From Anolis sagrei (taxonomy: Eukaryota; Chordata; Lepidosauria; Squamata; Anolidae): a stretch of DNA of 64,000 bases. The position numbers and the translations under genes were made by a program. The notes beneath the pieces are model-generated. The model was given only the letters and a program-made list of their open reading frames with translations. It did not search any database and was not told the DNA's origin. Shown here piece after piece: positions 42,788 to 54,885 of this stretch (positions within the stretch are counted from its first letter, which is position 1; the number at the start of each line of letters is the position of its first letter). The stretch is taken from the NCBI RefSeq assembly GCF_037176765.1, contig NC_090023.1, forward strand, positions 23,385,366 through 23,449,365. Direction: 5' to 3'.

Positions 42788-43497
42788 TTATTTATTTTAT
42801 TTATTTCCAGCATTTGTACCCCGTCCTTCTCAACCCCTGAAGCGGGACTCAGGATGGCTTACATTTGGCACAATTTGATGCCTTTAAAAATAACAAAGCA
42901 ATATATCAACAATTAAAAACAATAAATAGAACATTAATTAAAACATTAAAAACAGTATTAACGCCGTATCACCATTCCAGTCAAATTCCATATCCAAAGC
43001 GCTATTTATGCCTGCTGTCCAAAAGCCTGGTCCCAGAATCATGGCTTCAATTTCTTCTTCAAAGACAGGAGGGATGAAGCTGATCTTACCTCGTTGGGAA
43101 GCGAGTTCCACAGGTTGGGGGCTACAGCTAAGAAGGCCCTGTCTCTCGTCCCAACCAGACGTATTTGTGATGCTGGTGGGAGCGAGAGCAGAGTCTCCCT
43201 GGATGATCTTAAACTGCAAGGTGGGACGTAGTGGGAGATGTGTTCGAACAAGTAAGCTGGGCCAGAACCGCATACAGCTTTATAGGTCAAAACCAGCACT
43301 TTGAATTAAGTTCGGAAATGGATCAGCAGCCAGTGGAACTGACACAACAAGGGGATAGTGTGCTCCCTGTATGTTGCTCCAGTTAGTAATCTGGCTGCAG
43401 CCCGTTGGACTAGTTGAAGTTTCCAAACGGTCTTCAAAAGCAGCCCCACGTAGAGTGCGTTGCAGTAATCTATTCGGGATGTAACAATGGCAATATC
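42788..43497 (-). mobile_element. L2-like LINE 3' fragment
   Basis: Reverse copy of the 1503-5145 LINE: TTTATTTATTTCCAGCATTT tail, GGACTCAGGATGGCTTAC, and a minus frame (43299-43039) coding LVLTYKAVCGSGPAYLFEHI and FLAVAPNLWNSLPNEVR. Confidence 0.85.
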
Positions 43498-43689
43498 ATA
43501 TGGAATGCCGGGATTTTCACTTTAGGAGGGGGATTTGGGATTCTCATCTAGAGAGTTCTTGGGCCTCTTAAAGCTACATAACACTGTCATGGTAGTTAAA
43601 GTGGAATGATTGTGCTATAACATTCAATGTTGTTTTACACTGACAGGAGAGACACACTACATAGATAGAGGTATCTAAGCGTTTCCCAT

Positions 43690-43985
43690 CTTCAGTGTCT
43701 TGGACGTTGTGCTCAATTCCGGCTGTTGCTCCATCCACCATGCCAAAGAGCCCTGTTCACAGTCTTCCTCCTTTTGATTGAATCACTGGCATTTTTCTGG
43801 TATTTCCATATGGTGCCATTAAAATACTTCCCCACGTTAAGTGGTACCTATTTATCTACTCACAGCTGTTTTCAATCTGCTATGTGGGCAGTGAGCTGGG
43901 CTGAAGGTCAGGTGCTCACCCACGATCTGGGCTTAGAACTGCCAACCTTTGGATTGGCAAGATTTATTGCAGCTGATGGTTAACC
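43690..43985 (-). mobile_element. SINE, reverse
   Basis: GGTGCCATTAAAATACTTCC, GTGGTACCTATTTATCTACT, and a reverse B-box-like AGAACTGCCAACC before TTAACCTGCC. Confidence 0.5.
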
Positions 43986-44043
43986 TGCCATGCTAAATGG
44001 CGTCTTCTCAGTGGTTGTTCCTAGTCTAGGGAGGTTAGAATGG

Positions 44044-44046
<3 letters not shown>

Positions 44047-44082
<36 letters not shown>
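44047..44082. repeat. CT microsatellite
   Basis: About 18 uninterrupted CT units. Confidence 0.95.
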
Positions 44083-44084
<2 letters not shown>

Positions 44085-44291
44085 GCTGCTTTTCTGTTGG
44101 CAGGCAAAGCCTTTAAAATTTTTCTTGGAAGTGAACATTTTTAAGAAAAGAGCTATTAAGAAGGTGTGGTGTTGTTTAAAATGTACTGCTTTAAACTGCT
44201 TTTTATACATTTAAAGTGTGTTTCCAATTGTTAAGAGTGTAATCCTATTTTAATGCTATCCCATTGTAAGATTTTAACTGTATTGTAATTG

Positions 44292-44459
44292 GGTTGTTGT
44301 AGGTTTTTCCGGGCTATATGGCCATGGTCTAGAGGCATTTTCTCCTGACATTTTGCCTGCATCTATGGCAAGCATCCTCAGAAGTAGTGAGGTCTATTGG
44401 AACTAGGATGTGGGCTTATATATCTGCAGAATGACCATGGTGGGGCAAAGAACTCTTGT
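44292..44459 (-). mobile_element. Penelope-like insertion
   Basis: Same family as 25014-25545 (GGGTTGTTGTAGGTTTTTCC at one end). 14-bp target duplication CTGTATTGTAATTG at 44278-44291 and 44460-44473. Confidence 0.85.
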
Positions 44460-44810
44460 CTGTATTGTAATTGTTTTATCCATAAGCCATGGTAAATTCC
44501 AGTTTTGAAGGAAAGAAATGTGGGTTGTAGTTAATATAGTTAAGAACAACAATAGCAGAAGCACAAATTTCAGGCTATAGCCAGGGGTATATCTAGTATG
44601 AGATGACCGATAATTTTTTTAAAAAATGTTGTGCTTTTCTCAGAATTGGAACACACAGCAGTAGGGTAAAACAAAATAACAAACACAATCTATAATGCAA
44701 TTTTTAAAAAAAAAAATGAACTGCAATTCATTTAAAAGCATTAATTTAGAATAGTTGAAATATGTACAGTAAAACATCATAGCTCAAGTTACAGCAAGCT
44801 GGTTATACCA

Positions 44811-45350
44811 AGGGCTCATCCACACAGGCATTAAAACCAAACCAGACTCACCCTGGTTGTCTTCACAATATTTCTCTGCTTCTGGTGAGCATTGTGAGTT
44901 ACACCAGGTTAAATTGGCTTTACCCCACTTTAGTAAAAGTCAGAGGATGCTCCAGAGTTTGCTTGAAACTCTACAATATTCCATGCTTCAGGGTAGTGCA
45001 GACAGATGGATAGAGTCTGATTTGGACCACTCTGCTATCCACATGGGGCACTGCCTCTATTACCTGTTCCTTGTGCTCATCAGAAAGGAGAGATGGAAGA
45101 GGGACATATAATGCTTATGTCATCACCATTGGGCTGACATCGGAAGAGGCACCTACATGGCCAGAAAGAAGGTAAGGGGATCAGCTCCCTCCTTCATCCT
45201 GGTCACAATGACACCATTGTTGATGTTAGCACATGGCATCTGCAGTAGCCAGGAACTCACATAGAGCTCTGTGGCCAACTGGGAACAGCGATGGCAACAT
45301 GGAAGGTGAGGTGATGGTTCAGTGAAGCCGATGAAGTTTTGACCTGGTGT
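44811..45350. mobile_element. Dispersed repeat of about 550 bp, copy 1
   Basis: Shares CCAGAGTTTGCTTGAAACTC and several other words in the same order with 61783-62340. Probably a nonautonomous DNA transposon; ends not fixed. Confidence 0.55.
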
Positions 45351-45399
45351 GGACTTAAACTCATCACTGTCAAAGATTTGGGAGGGTGCATATGGCAAC

Positions 45400-45498
45400 A
45401 GGTGATTTTTACTTGTATTTTCTGTTGTTATGATACTTGTATGTGCTTCTGTAAGCTGCCCTGAACCCTTTTTGGGAGATAGTAGTAAAGTATAAATA

Positions 45499-45533
<35 letters not shown>

Positions 45534-45562
45534 GTAGTAGTAGTAGTATTAGTATTAGTATT
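45400..45562 (+). repeat. LINE-type tail followed by ATT/GTA microsatellite
   Basis: GTAAGCTGCCCTGAACCCTT tail (45450-45500), then ATT repeats 45503-45533 grading into AGT and ATTAGT units. Confidence 0.6.
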
Positions 45563-45824
45563 TTACTGACACAAAAACACAGTATGTCACAGCAAATGAG
45601 ATCTATATGCTGGATTTCATAGCACAAAATCACAAGTCGAACACTTCCCAAGCGTCTAGGACTGTGTGATGTATTTTTGAATGATGTGTGCAGATCCAAA
45701 TAAGGTGGCCTTTTTGCAGTTGACAGATTGTGATCTTGTCAATGTTTATTGTTACCAAATGCCAGCTGATATCTTTTGGCATGGCATCCAGTGTGCTGAT
45801 GACCACTGGGACCACCTGTACTGG

Positions 45825-45828
<4 letters not shown>
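45563..45828 (-). mobile_element. R4-like LINE 3' fragment, copy 3
   Basis: Reverse copy sharing CACAAGTCGAACACTTCCCA and CTAGGACTGTGTGATGTATT with the copy next to it; cut at the ATT tract 45829-45871. Confidence 0.65.

Positions 45829-45871
<43 letters not shown>
45829..45871. repeat. ATT microsatellite at R4-like LINE tail
   Basis: About 14 ATT units between two R4-like fragments; probably the simple-sequence 3' tail of the right-hand copy. Confidence 0.85.
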
Positions 45872-45872
<1 letters not shown>

Positions 45873-46400
45873 TGAAACACAACAAGATGAGTCCACAGCA
45901 GACAAGATCACTCTGCTGGCTGTTGTATTGGATCACAAGTCGGACACTTCCCAAGTGTCTAGGACTGTGTGATATATCGGCGAATGATGTATGCAGATCC
46001 CAGTAAGGTGGCTTTCTGCAGCTCGCAGATGGTAGTTTTGTCAGCACCAATTGTGTTTAAATGCAGGCCAAGGTCCTTAGTCACTGCACCCAGTGTGCCG
46101 ATCACTACTGGGACCACCTTGACTGTCTTGTGCCAGAGTCTTTGCAGTTTGATCTTTAAATCCTCATATTGTGTCAGCTTTTCCAGTTATTTCTCTTCGA
46201 TCCTGCTGACACCTGGGATTGCGACATCGACAATCCATACTTTGTTTTTTAAACATGATTGTAAGTTCAGGAGTATTGTGCTCCAGAACTCTGTCTGAAT
46301 TCGGAAATCCCAGAGGAGTTTGACGTGTTCATTTTATGTAACTTTTTCAGGCTTGTGATCCCACCAGTTCCTTGTCGCAGGCAGATGGTATTTGTTGCAC
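45872..46400 (-). mobile_element. R4-like LINE 3' fragment, copy 4
   Basis: Reverse of the 28000-28256 segment: the minus strand carries AACTGGTGGGATCACAAGCC, TCTGGAGCACAATACTCCTG and the TGTCGCAATCCCAGGTGTCA region. Left of it the ATT tail. Confidence 0.7.
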
Positions 46401-46422
46401 AGGTTGTTGTTGTTGTTGTTGT
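46401..46422. repeat. GTT microsatellite
   Basis: Seven GTT units. Confidence 0.8.
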
Positions 46423-47109
46423 TATATTTGTTCTTAACTTCTGGAGCCAGTTTCTGCTCCAGACTAGTACACTTTTACCAGCCACTATATATGGCCTATT
46501 TCGGTCTATTAAATGCTAGATGCCTTTTAAAATAGAAACATTTTCAAAATTTTATAATCTTTGACTGATAATGCTGTCATCAAGGTGGCCAAAAATACAC
46601 ATTGAACTGTGGAAATTCCCAAGTGGATCTCTTACTCATGCTCTCTTGCTCCAAAAACAATCATAAAACATGGCAACATTCAAATATTTCAACAGACTGC
46701 AGGATGTATGGCTTTTAAGAGTACATGCTTCATAATAACTGGCAAGTGAGGGCCTGCTAGTACATTTGCAAAATGTGCATTTAGCACCTATCTTTCGGTC
46801 GTAGGTTTGTTGGTTTTTTAACCCTCTGACACATAGATCTATCATGTCTTTTGAACCATAAATACATAATAATAATTAAACTTTGATCAAGCTGGTACAA
46901 ACTGTTCTTTGAGTACCAGTAATAAGCCTTATTGGAAATTGCTGACAAACATTTATCAAATGGTTTACATCCAAATAAACACTATGTTTGGCACTCTCAT
47001 AGTACTCTATGGGTTGGGAGAAGCCATGGCATGGAATGAGACAGCTTTCCCAACCTGGCATCGATCAGATGTTTAGGATAAGATCATAATTACACTGACA
47101 ACTAGTGAA
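46423..47109. other. Intergenic, nothing recognised
   Basis: No exon, repeat end or tail recognised. Confidence 0.4.
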
Positions 47110-48023
47110 TACTAGTTGAAGCTGATGAGAAGTATTGGGAGTGATCCTGGACTCATCGCTGAGCCTGGAACCCCAGGTCTCGGCGGTGGCCGGGAGAGCT
47201 TTTGCACAACTAAAACTTGTGCGCCAGCTGCGCCCATACCTTGGGAAGTCGGACTTGGCCACGGTGGTCCACGCTCTTGTTACATCCCGACTGGATTACT
47301 GCAACGCTCTCTACGTGGGGCTGCCTTTGAAGACTGCTCGGAAACTCCAACTGGTCCAGCGGGAGGCAGCCAGATTGCTCACCGGAGTGACATACAGGGA
47401 GCACACCCCCCCCCCTGTTGTGTCAGCTCCACTGGCTGCCGATCCAATTCCGAGCACAATTCAAAGTGCTGGTTTTGACCTATAAAACCCTATACGGTTC
47501 CGGCCCAGTGTATCTGTCCGAACGGATCTCCCTCTACGTCCCACCTCGGAACCTAAGATCTTCTGGGGAGGCCCTGCTCTCGACCCCGCCTTTATCACAA
47601 GTGAGGTTGGCCGGGACGAGGAGCAGGGCCTTCTCGGTGGTGGCCCCCCACCTGTGGAACTCCCTCCCCGGGGAAATTAGATCGGCAACGTCCCTTCTTT
47701 CATTTAGGAAAAAATTGAAAACCTGGATATGGGACCGGGCATTTGGACACCCGGGCAGCTAAAGAAAAACCTGATGACGAGCTGGAACTTGTCGAGATGG
47801 AATGGACTTATGAAACTTCGAACGCTGAGCTCAGGATTAACCTACTGCTGTGTTATTGTACTATTGTGTATTGATTATTTTAATTTTTAATTTGTAATTG
47901 TTTAATTTGTTTATATCTGTATGTATATGTGATAAAGGCATCGAATTGTGCCTTCCTCTGTAAGCCGCCCTGAGGTCCCCCCCCCCCCCGGGGATGAGAA
48001 GGGCGGGGTAAAAGTGATGGAAA

Positions 48024-48054
<31 letters not shown>

Positions 48055-48055
48055 A
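47110..48055 (+). mobile_element. L2-like LINE 3' fragment
   Basis: Very similar to the LINE at 1503-5145: GVILDSSLSLEPQVSAVAGR, RLDYCNALYVGLPLKTARKL. The frame shifts at a run of C near 47407-47415, then continues MCQLHWLPIQFRAQF to a stop at 47760-47762. 3' UTR ends in about ten AAAT units. Confidence 0.9.
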
Positions 48056-48369
48056 ATATTGCTCAAAATATTTGAAAGGCATAATGTTTAAGAGATTTAA
48101 GGATCCATGATGCAACTAAGAGGGTTTGGGACTGATAATTAACTGGATGGGACACTACTTTGGAATACAACAGCCTGAACATAGAATTGTAAAGTTGTAA
48201 GAAACAGGGTGATCCAATCTCTATTTAAAACCTTCCAGAAAGGGAGACTCCAGCACAATCCAAGGCAGCATGTTCCACTGCCAAACAGTTTTTACTATCA
48301 GGAAGTTATTCCTGATATTTAAGTGGAATCTCTTTTTCTTTAATTTAAACCTGGTGCTCCATGTCTTGC

Positions 48370-48705
48370 ATCCTCATCAGTTGGGAAAAATACCCTGTAC
48401 TACAACACTTAGACTTCACTTGAGCCACGGAGCCTGCTGGCTCCCATCACACAATGTCGATCTACTTTTGGTGGGGCTCCATGCTGAAGTGAAGTCAAAG
48501 TGTCATAAGAGGTAATGCCAGCAACATGGGAGGCTTCCCGTGTTGCATGGGAAACAAGTGGGGGGAGCCAGACAGAATGCTTCCGCCATAGAATAAGATG
48601 AGGGGCAACCTAAGCGATGTGGGGTGCCAAGTTCCTCACACACCCACACCAGATTTACCATGATTCATGGCAAATGGGGACCTCCATGTGATGAGGTCTT
48701 TAGTC
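48370..48705. mobile_element. MITE-like insertion in CR1
   Basis: CCTCATCA and TGATGAGG near the ends are inverted; the CR1 text CTTGAGCAGCAGAAC resumes immediately after. Family unknown. Confidence 0.45.
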
Positions 48706-49337
48706 TCTTGAGCAGCAGAACACAAATTTACTCCTCAGTATGACATCTTTTCAAATATTTAAACACGGCTATTATTTCACCTATTATGTCACTAGGCTAA
48801 ACATAACCAGTTCCCTAAGACTTCTCTGCACACTTTCCAGCTTGTCAATATCTTTCTTGAATTGTAGTTCCCAGAACTGGACACCACATTCCAGGTAAGA
48901 TCTGACCAAATCAAAATAGAGTAGTACTATTACTTCACTCAGTGTTGATGCTATACTCTTTTGAATGCAACCTGGAATCACATTGGTTTTTTTTATCTGC
49001 CACATCACACTGATGACTCATGTTTAGCTTGTGGTCTACTAAAGCTCCTAGATCCCCCCCCCCCACCTATATTCTTATCAAGCCAAGTGTCACCCATCCT
49101 AAATCTCTGCATTTCACTTTTTCTGTCTAAGAGTGGAACCCTACATTTCTTACTGTTAAAATACATTTTTTGAAGATTTGGTCCAGTTATTTAAACTTTT
49201 AAGGTCATTTTGGATTCTGGTACTGTTTTCTGGAATAATTTGGCGCCATCTGCAAATTTGATGCGCCTGCTAAAAGTCATTGCTAAAAATGTTGAATAGC
49301 ACTGGCCCCAAACAGAACACTCTGCATTCCACTAGAC

Positions 49338-49472
49338 CAGTGGTTCTCAACCTGTGGGTCCCCAGGTGTTTTGGCCTACAACTCCCAGAAATCCCAGCTA
49401 GTTAACCAGCTGTTAGGATTTCTGGGAGTTGAAGGCCAAAACATCTGGGGACCCACAGGTTGAGAACCACTG
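49338..49472. mobile_element. Palindromic hAT MITE (SPIN-like ends), copy 3
   Basis: 135 bp, ends CAGTGGTTCTCAACCTGTGG and GGTTGAGAACCACTG; perfect 8-bp duplication CACTAGAC at 49330-49337 and 49473-49480. Confidence 0.92.
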
Positions 49473-49565
49473 CACTAGACATTTCTCTCCTGGATGAAGT
49501 AGCATTGACAGGCACCAAAATGAGACTTCACAACCTATTTGGATGCAACCCTATGGTCTCAATAC

Positions 49566-49630
49566 TTTTGACTTGGAGTCAAAAGATTTTGACCTGGAGT
49601 CAAAAGATTTTGACCTGGAGTCAAAATGAA
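49566..49630. repeat. Tandem repeat, 21-bp unit, three copies
   Basis: Unit GACCTGGAGTCAAAAGATTT plus T; the first copy reads CTTGG instead of CCTGG. Confidence 0.9.
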
Positions 49631-50383
49631 GTGGACGGCACTGTGAAATAGGTCTCCAAAGAAAAGGCATGGCATTGCATAGAATGCATTACAGTTTTTA
49701 CATAGTGTATTCACAACTCCCAACTATTTTGCTGCTTTTGAAATGTCTCCGTTTCTTCTTTTTTTTTTCTACTTTCCTCAGTTATTTATGACTATTTTAT
49801 TACATTTTCTATGGATGCTATTAAAATAGCATTAAGTTATAGTTTTAACTTATCTTGTTACCTGCTTTGGGCATTTGAGGAAAGGCAGGGCATCAATGTT
49901 TATATGAATTTTTAGAGGAGACAGATTTGTTTTTGAAATAATATTATGAAGTAACATTCGATAGGTTGATATTTCCAGAGCAATAGAAGTGGCTTGTATC
50001 ACATCATCTCTTCCTCACTCATGTCCCATCCCCATGTCTTCATATGAGAAAGAGGAAATTTGTGGTTTACAAAATGACATTTCACTAAATGAGTTGTTTT
50101 GAGGACATTTTTCTTAGAAAGACATTTAAGGACATCATTCCTCTCTTGGAAACTGATGTCATCATATCATTTTGCGGTTGTTGCTCATAATCTTCAAAGC
50201 TCTTGTTACGGTTAAGGACAACAAGTACATTTCTCATTTTTGTGCATTTTGGTTTGATCCCAAAGACCTTCTTTGAACTTGTATTTTGACTTCTATTTTG
50301 TGAAGAACAATGGAAATCTATAGGTGTTCTTTTCCTCTCTTTGGTGCACCCAGACAGCCCCTTTATTGCAAAAACTTCCACAA
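49631..50383. other. Intergenic, nothing recognised
   Basis: A 98-codon minus frame (50085-50381) has no recognised domain and is not accepted as a gene. Confidence 0.35.
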
Positions 50384-50990
50384 TTAAAAGGGAGCTGTCC
50401 AGATGACGTTCTGGGCAACCTGAAATTAATTTGCCACAAACGCAAATTAATTAGATAGAGGATTTATTCCGCACCTTCTTGAAAGGTGAGACATAAACCC
50501 ACTACTTCTGGTGTCTGGACTGCAGTTCAGACACCATTCCCACAGTTTTCTGGACTAATTTAGTCTGGAAAACCATGGAAATCTGAACCCCCTGCCCAAA
50601 GCCCTAAAACCCCCTTTAAAAGTAAGGAAAACTTACCCAGACTCCAGTAGAGTGTTGCTGGAGTTCTCCTGGCATGTAGAAATGATGTGCCATGGGCAAC
50701 CCCACCCCCCGCTCTCCTGGCACATCATTTCTACACAATGGGAGAGCTCTGGCAACACTCTACTAGAGGCCAGGTAAGTTTTCCATTCTTTTAAAAGGGG
50801 TTTTAGGGCTTTAGGGAGGGGGGGGGGGTTGAGTCTCCAGGTGTTCTCTTGGGCCAGTGCAGAAGAACATCTGAACACCCACCACAGAAAGCATGTGCTT
50901 TCGGGGGGGGGGGGATAGGGGTCCAGGAACATCTTTTTTTAAAAAAAAACCCCGGATACTCCTGGGATAAAGGGCTGTGTGGAAGTGCCC
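50384..50990. mobile_element. Fold-back DNA element
   Basis: CCTTTAAAAGTAAGGAAAAC with CCAGTAGAGTGTTGC at 50605-50658 is repeated inverted at 50753-50805 (GCAACACTCTACTAGAGG, then CTTTTAAAAGGGGTTTTAGG). The right end GTGTGGAAGTGCCCTGAG resembles the MITE at 36451-36671. Confidence 0.6.
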
Positions 50991-52002
50991 TGAGTCTTCA
51001 CATGAATTCTGTGATTAGGTAAAACCCAAAAACTGTTTGGGTTGGGGTAATGCCATGTGTCTCCTTGAAGGGAGGAAGTCCTGTATCATCTTGGCAATGC
51101 TCCTGCTGATTTCTGTTTTCATCAGAATAGTTGGTACCTTCCACCAGTCTTTGATTCTCTTGCCAAACCCTGAAGTCAGATAATGTGAACACACCTATCT
51201 ACAATCATACATAGGATGGGAGTGGAGGGAATGGTATGTACCTCACTCTCTAGCATGTAGTTTAAAAGTACATATAAGCAAGATGCTACTTGTTTGTATG
51301 TGGAGCCAGTTGTCTTTTGGGACACATGGCCATATTGGTTTTAATATTTCATTAAAAAGATTTGGTTGGATTCAGTATTTGTCAACCATTGGCAAAATGT
51401 TAGTTTTGCCACCAGATCCATCCAATGTGAGGATATTCCTCCTGCAGTTTAAGAAAGGCTATTTAGAATTCTGTGCCAGAGAGCTCTTGTGCTTCACTAA
51501 ACTAAAACTTCAGAACTCAATAGATTGCAGCCATGACCGTTAAAATGAAATCATCAGGTTATAACAGGCCAAGATTCTCTTGCTCTCTTGTTTTGCTCTG
51601 CATATAAGGATTAAGGATTAAATAGTCTCTTCAGAGAGTTAACATTGTTAAATATGAACATACAGCAGTGGAAGAAATGTTTTAGTAATATAAAATAAGC
51701 TTCCTTACAATCCCCTGTAAATAGAGAAAAACATTCATTTTTCTTATCAAAACAAAAACAAAAATAATAAAAATGGAAAAAAATGTGTTCTACACAGGAA
51801 ACCCATTTGAGCCAACAGATTTTCTATGTAATCTATCTATTTACAAGAGTTTTCTCCAAATTATAATTTCTCTGGAAAATTTGGGTACACTGTTCATCTA
51901 CCATTAGCAATTTCCAAGTAAGTGACAAACATAGGAAAACACAGAAATGTGAATCTTTCAGTAAGGTTTCCTACATGACAAAAGAGAAAATAGCTAGATA
52001 AG
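50991..52002. other. Intergenic, nothing recognised
   Basis: AT-rich with A-rich tracts; no exon or repeat end recognised. Confidence 0.4.
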
Positions 52003-52010
52003 GATAAGCC

Positions 52011-52275
52011 CAGGCATGTAGCCGGGGGGGCTTGAGGGGCTTCAGCCCCCCCCCCCCCCGAAATTCTCATGGTGGTTCACGAAAAGGCCTTACTGGTGCA
52101 TTATTTAAACTGTTATGCATGGGGGTATTGGGGTAATGATACAAAAGGTTTGCTAGGCTAGACCCTCTTTCACTCAGACTCAACCCCCCCCGAAACTCAG
52201 CCCCCCCAAAACCCCCCCTGAAAAAAATCAGCTCCCCCCCCCCCCCCCCGAAACGAAATCCTGGCCACGGGACTG
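52011..52275 (-). mobile_element. G-tract-rich hAT-like MITE, copy 3
   Basis: Ends CAGGCATGTAGC and GGCCACGGGACTG; duplication GATAAGCC/GATAAGGC (7 of 8). Contains a C18 run near 52232-52249. Confidence 0.85.
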
Positions 52276-52801
52276 GATAAGGCCAAGACATTTTGGTGCC
52301 TGAGAAGAAACAAAAAAAAGTCATATAATCTCTTGAGTGAAGATGAATAGAATTCAAAGTTAGGGAAGTTATTTTGACACGTGAGGCCAAAAATTTAAAG
52401 GGCACCTAACCCCACCCCTAGTGGTTAGAAAAATGCAATCACCAACAACACAACTAACAATTTGCTACTTTTCCATGACATCCAAAATTTGCTGCCTGTG
52501 GCAGTTGTCGTACACTCCCTAATGACAGGTTGATCCTGGTAATGATGATCTAATAGCTCTTAATTACATGAGCTAAGAGGTTCAGATCCACAATTCCTAA
52601 AGGGAAGACTCTGCCAGAAAGACACTCCTCTTTGTGGGAAAGGAGGATGCTTCAGGGCAAAAGAGATATTGCATCTCTTTTGGTGATTATCTCACATCCA
52701 TAAAAAGGAACTTGGCTGTCTTCTGGTGTGATTGTTAACCATGGAATAATGCATATCTACAGAGAAAAAGTAGTAGAAGCTACTTCAGGAGCACCTGGAG
52801 G

Positions 52802-52974
52802 CAGGCCCGTAGCCAGGATTTCGTTTCGGGGGGAGGCTAGATTTTTTTCAGGGGGGGGGTTGGGGGGCTGAGTTTCAGGGGGGGGCTGACCAGTAAGGCC
52901 TTTTCGCGAACCACCATGAGAATTTCAGGGGGGCTCAAGCCCCTCAAGCCCCCCCCCCCCCGGCTACATGCCTG
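52802..52974 (+). mobile_element. G-tract-rich hAT-like MITE, copy 4 (short)
   Basis: 173 bp, middle deleted relative to copy 1. Perfect 8-bp duplication CCTGGAGG at 52794-52801 and 52975-52982. Confidence 0.88.
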
Positions 52975-53008
52975 CCTGGAGGTCCTATTTGAGGAATATA
53001 TAATTAAT

Positions 53009-53145
53009 TGCCATGGCTCAATGCTATGTAAAGCTGAGATTTGTAGTTTGGTGAGGCATCAGCATTCTTTGGCAGCCCCCATGATCCTAAACTGTAGCTC
53101 CCATAGTAGTGAGCCAGGGCAGTTTAAGTGGATTCATTCTAGAGC
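53009..53145. mobile_element. MITE of the TGCATCTACACTGT family, partial
   Basis: TTGCCATGGCTCAATGCTAT, GTAGTTTGGTGAGGCATCAG and CAGGGCAGTTTAAGTGG. Confidence 0.5.
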
Positions 53146-54619
53146 ATAGGTTGCTTAATACACCCTGGACCACAGGAAACAATCCATCAAATTGCCATAA
53201 CCATCTCACAATGAACTGGGAGGCATGAGGGAACGCACAATAGAGTTGTGTCAGAACTCCTGGATCATTTTCTTGTTTCCCCTGATAAAATCAGGGCAAT
53301 TAGTGTGATTGATTTCTTTCCCATTCCCCAATTGAGCGTCACTTTTGTGACACCTTAAAGCTCCTATTGTGTATCTTGGATTCACCCTATTGTGTCCACC
53401 AGAGCCACTCTACATTCTTCCCCCATTGTGCCTCTCTCAGGAACGGATCAGTAAATGGACAGACACTTCAAAATAATCCAATGATAGTTTATTGAAAACT
53501 TTTGCCCAAATTGAGAACCAACCAGCAATGATGTTAGAAGGAATCCCAAACCAGCTACTGAGAGGATCATAGTGGACACTTCTTGGATCAATAAGGAGCT
53601 AGCACAGAAGTCTTGAATAGCTGTCAAAATGTAATAAATATGCTGTATATTCACAATTGTGATATATCCATTCTTTGAAGTGCTTTCTCCACTGACATCT
53701 TTTCTGGCCATTGAGGACAAATCTCTGATTTTGCCCTCCTGTGTCTCATTGGGCTTTCTGGGGAGCTAGACACACCGGGCACCCAAACCCCTGGTTCTTG
53801 TGGATGCTGAAATCACATAACATGTCCAGCTGTTGGACCAAGGCACTGTGGAGCTGTGCTTGTTTCTTCTTTTTCCCCAGAGCAGTGGCAGAGCAAAATA
53901 AGCTGAAACATGGAAGATCAGGTAACTCCAGGTATTGGACCAACACACCATGAATCTAAGCCTGACTGTTTTTCTCATTCTCAAAGGTCTGAGCAACTAG
54001 GTGAGCAATGTACCATTTGCCCCCAATAGATCAGTCCCTCATGAGTAATACTGTATACAGTTCACTATACCTCAAAGAAGATGGAGGTTGAGAGGCTACA
54101 TTGAAGTGTATAGAGAATTAAACTTTGTACACAAAACTCTGTACTTCTTCCTGTTCATCACAAGGGTGCTGCCACATCCATTTACTGATGTGGGAGGAAG
54201 AAGTAACCAGGGAACACCTGTCCCAGCTGTAGTTCTGTAATGGGAGGAAAGGAAATGAGGTTGGTTTCTGGGATTTCCAAAATGCTATATCTCCCCCATC
54301 CCTGCCAGTCTATCCAAAACTGCATCAGCACCCCTTGGGCTTAAAAGCTACCACAAGATGTTTGACATTGCACAATGAGCTTATGAATAGCTTACTGTGC
54401 AACATCCACCACTGGAAACATGCCCATGTAATGAACAAGAGTTGAATAATTGTAGATCTGTCGAGATATTGAAGAGTCCAAATGATCAAAGGATTTCAAC
54501 ACACACACACCATTTTCAGGTATTATGATGACTGACAACAAGACAGATTAAATTAGTACTTTGAAACTATGGGGAAAATTAATATGTACCAAAGTGAACT
54601 TGTACTAGGGTGACCATCT
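53146..54619. other. Intergenic, nothing recognised
   Basis: Frames on both strands at 53741-53996 overlap one another and show no domain. Confidence 0.35.
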
Positions 54620-54885
54620 CACTTCAATAATTCTTCATAACAAAAGAATTATTATAATGGTGATGTGCAGCATCATCAAGTAAATCAAGCTGCCTCCGAA
54701 AAATCCTGCAAATCTCTTAGGAAGGCAGGCAGACAAATGCCAGTGTGCTGGAAGAAGCAAAGACCATCAGCATTGAAGTGATGCTCCTCTGCCATCAACT
54801 CCGCAGGTCTGGCCACGTTGTCTGAATGCCCGATCACCGTCTCCCAAAGCAGCTACTCTACTCTGAACTCAAGCAAAGTAAGTAA
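54620..54885 (+). mobile_element. RTE/Rex3-like LINE reverse-transcriptase C-terminal fragment
   Basis: Reads RKILQIS, then TNASVLEEAKTISIEVMLL and HQLRRSGHVV, PDHRLPKQLLYSEL, with stops. This block follows the RT core in RTE-type LINEs; clade assignment is tentative. Confidence 0.6.

Larger units (their letters stand above)
48183..49560 (-). mobile_element. Long CR1 LINE fragment with two insertions
   Basis: Reverse CR1: GGCAGCATGTTCCACTGCCA, CAGTTCCCTAAGACTTCTCT, GAACTGGACACCACATTCCA, CCCATCCTAAATCTCTGCAT. Interrupted by a MITE-like insert at about 48370-48705 and by the palindromic hAT MITE at 49338-49472, after which CR1 resumes. Confidence 0.8.

Noticed and set aside
45681-45972. Poly-Ile, poly-Leu and poly-Asn frames
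   Set aside because: Translations of an ATT microsatellite.
50085-50381. 98-codon minus frame as a small gene
   Set aside because: No domain, promoter or splice evidence; length is within chance for this composition.
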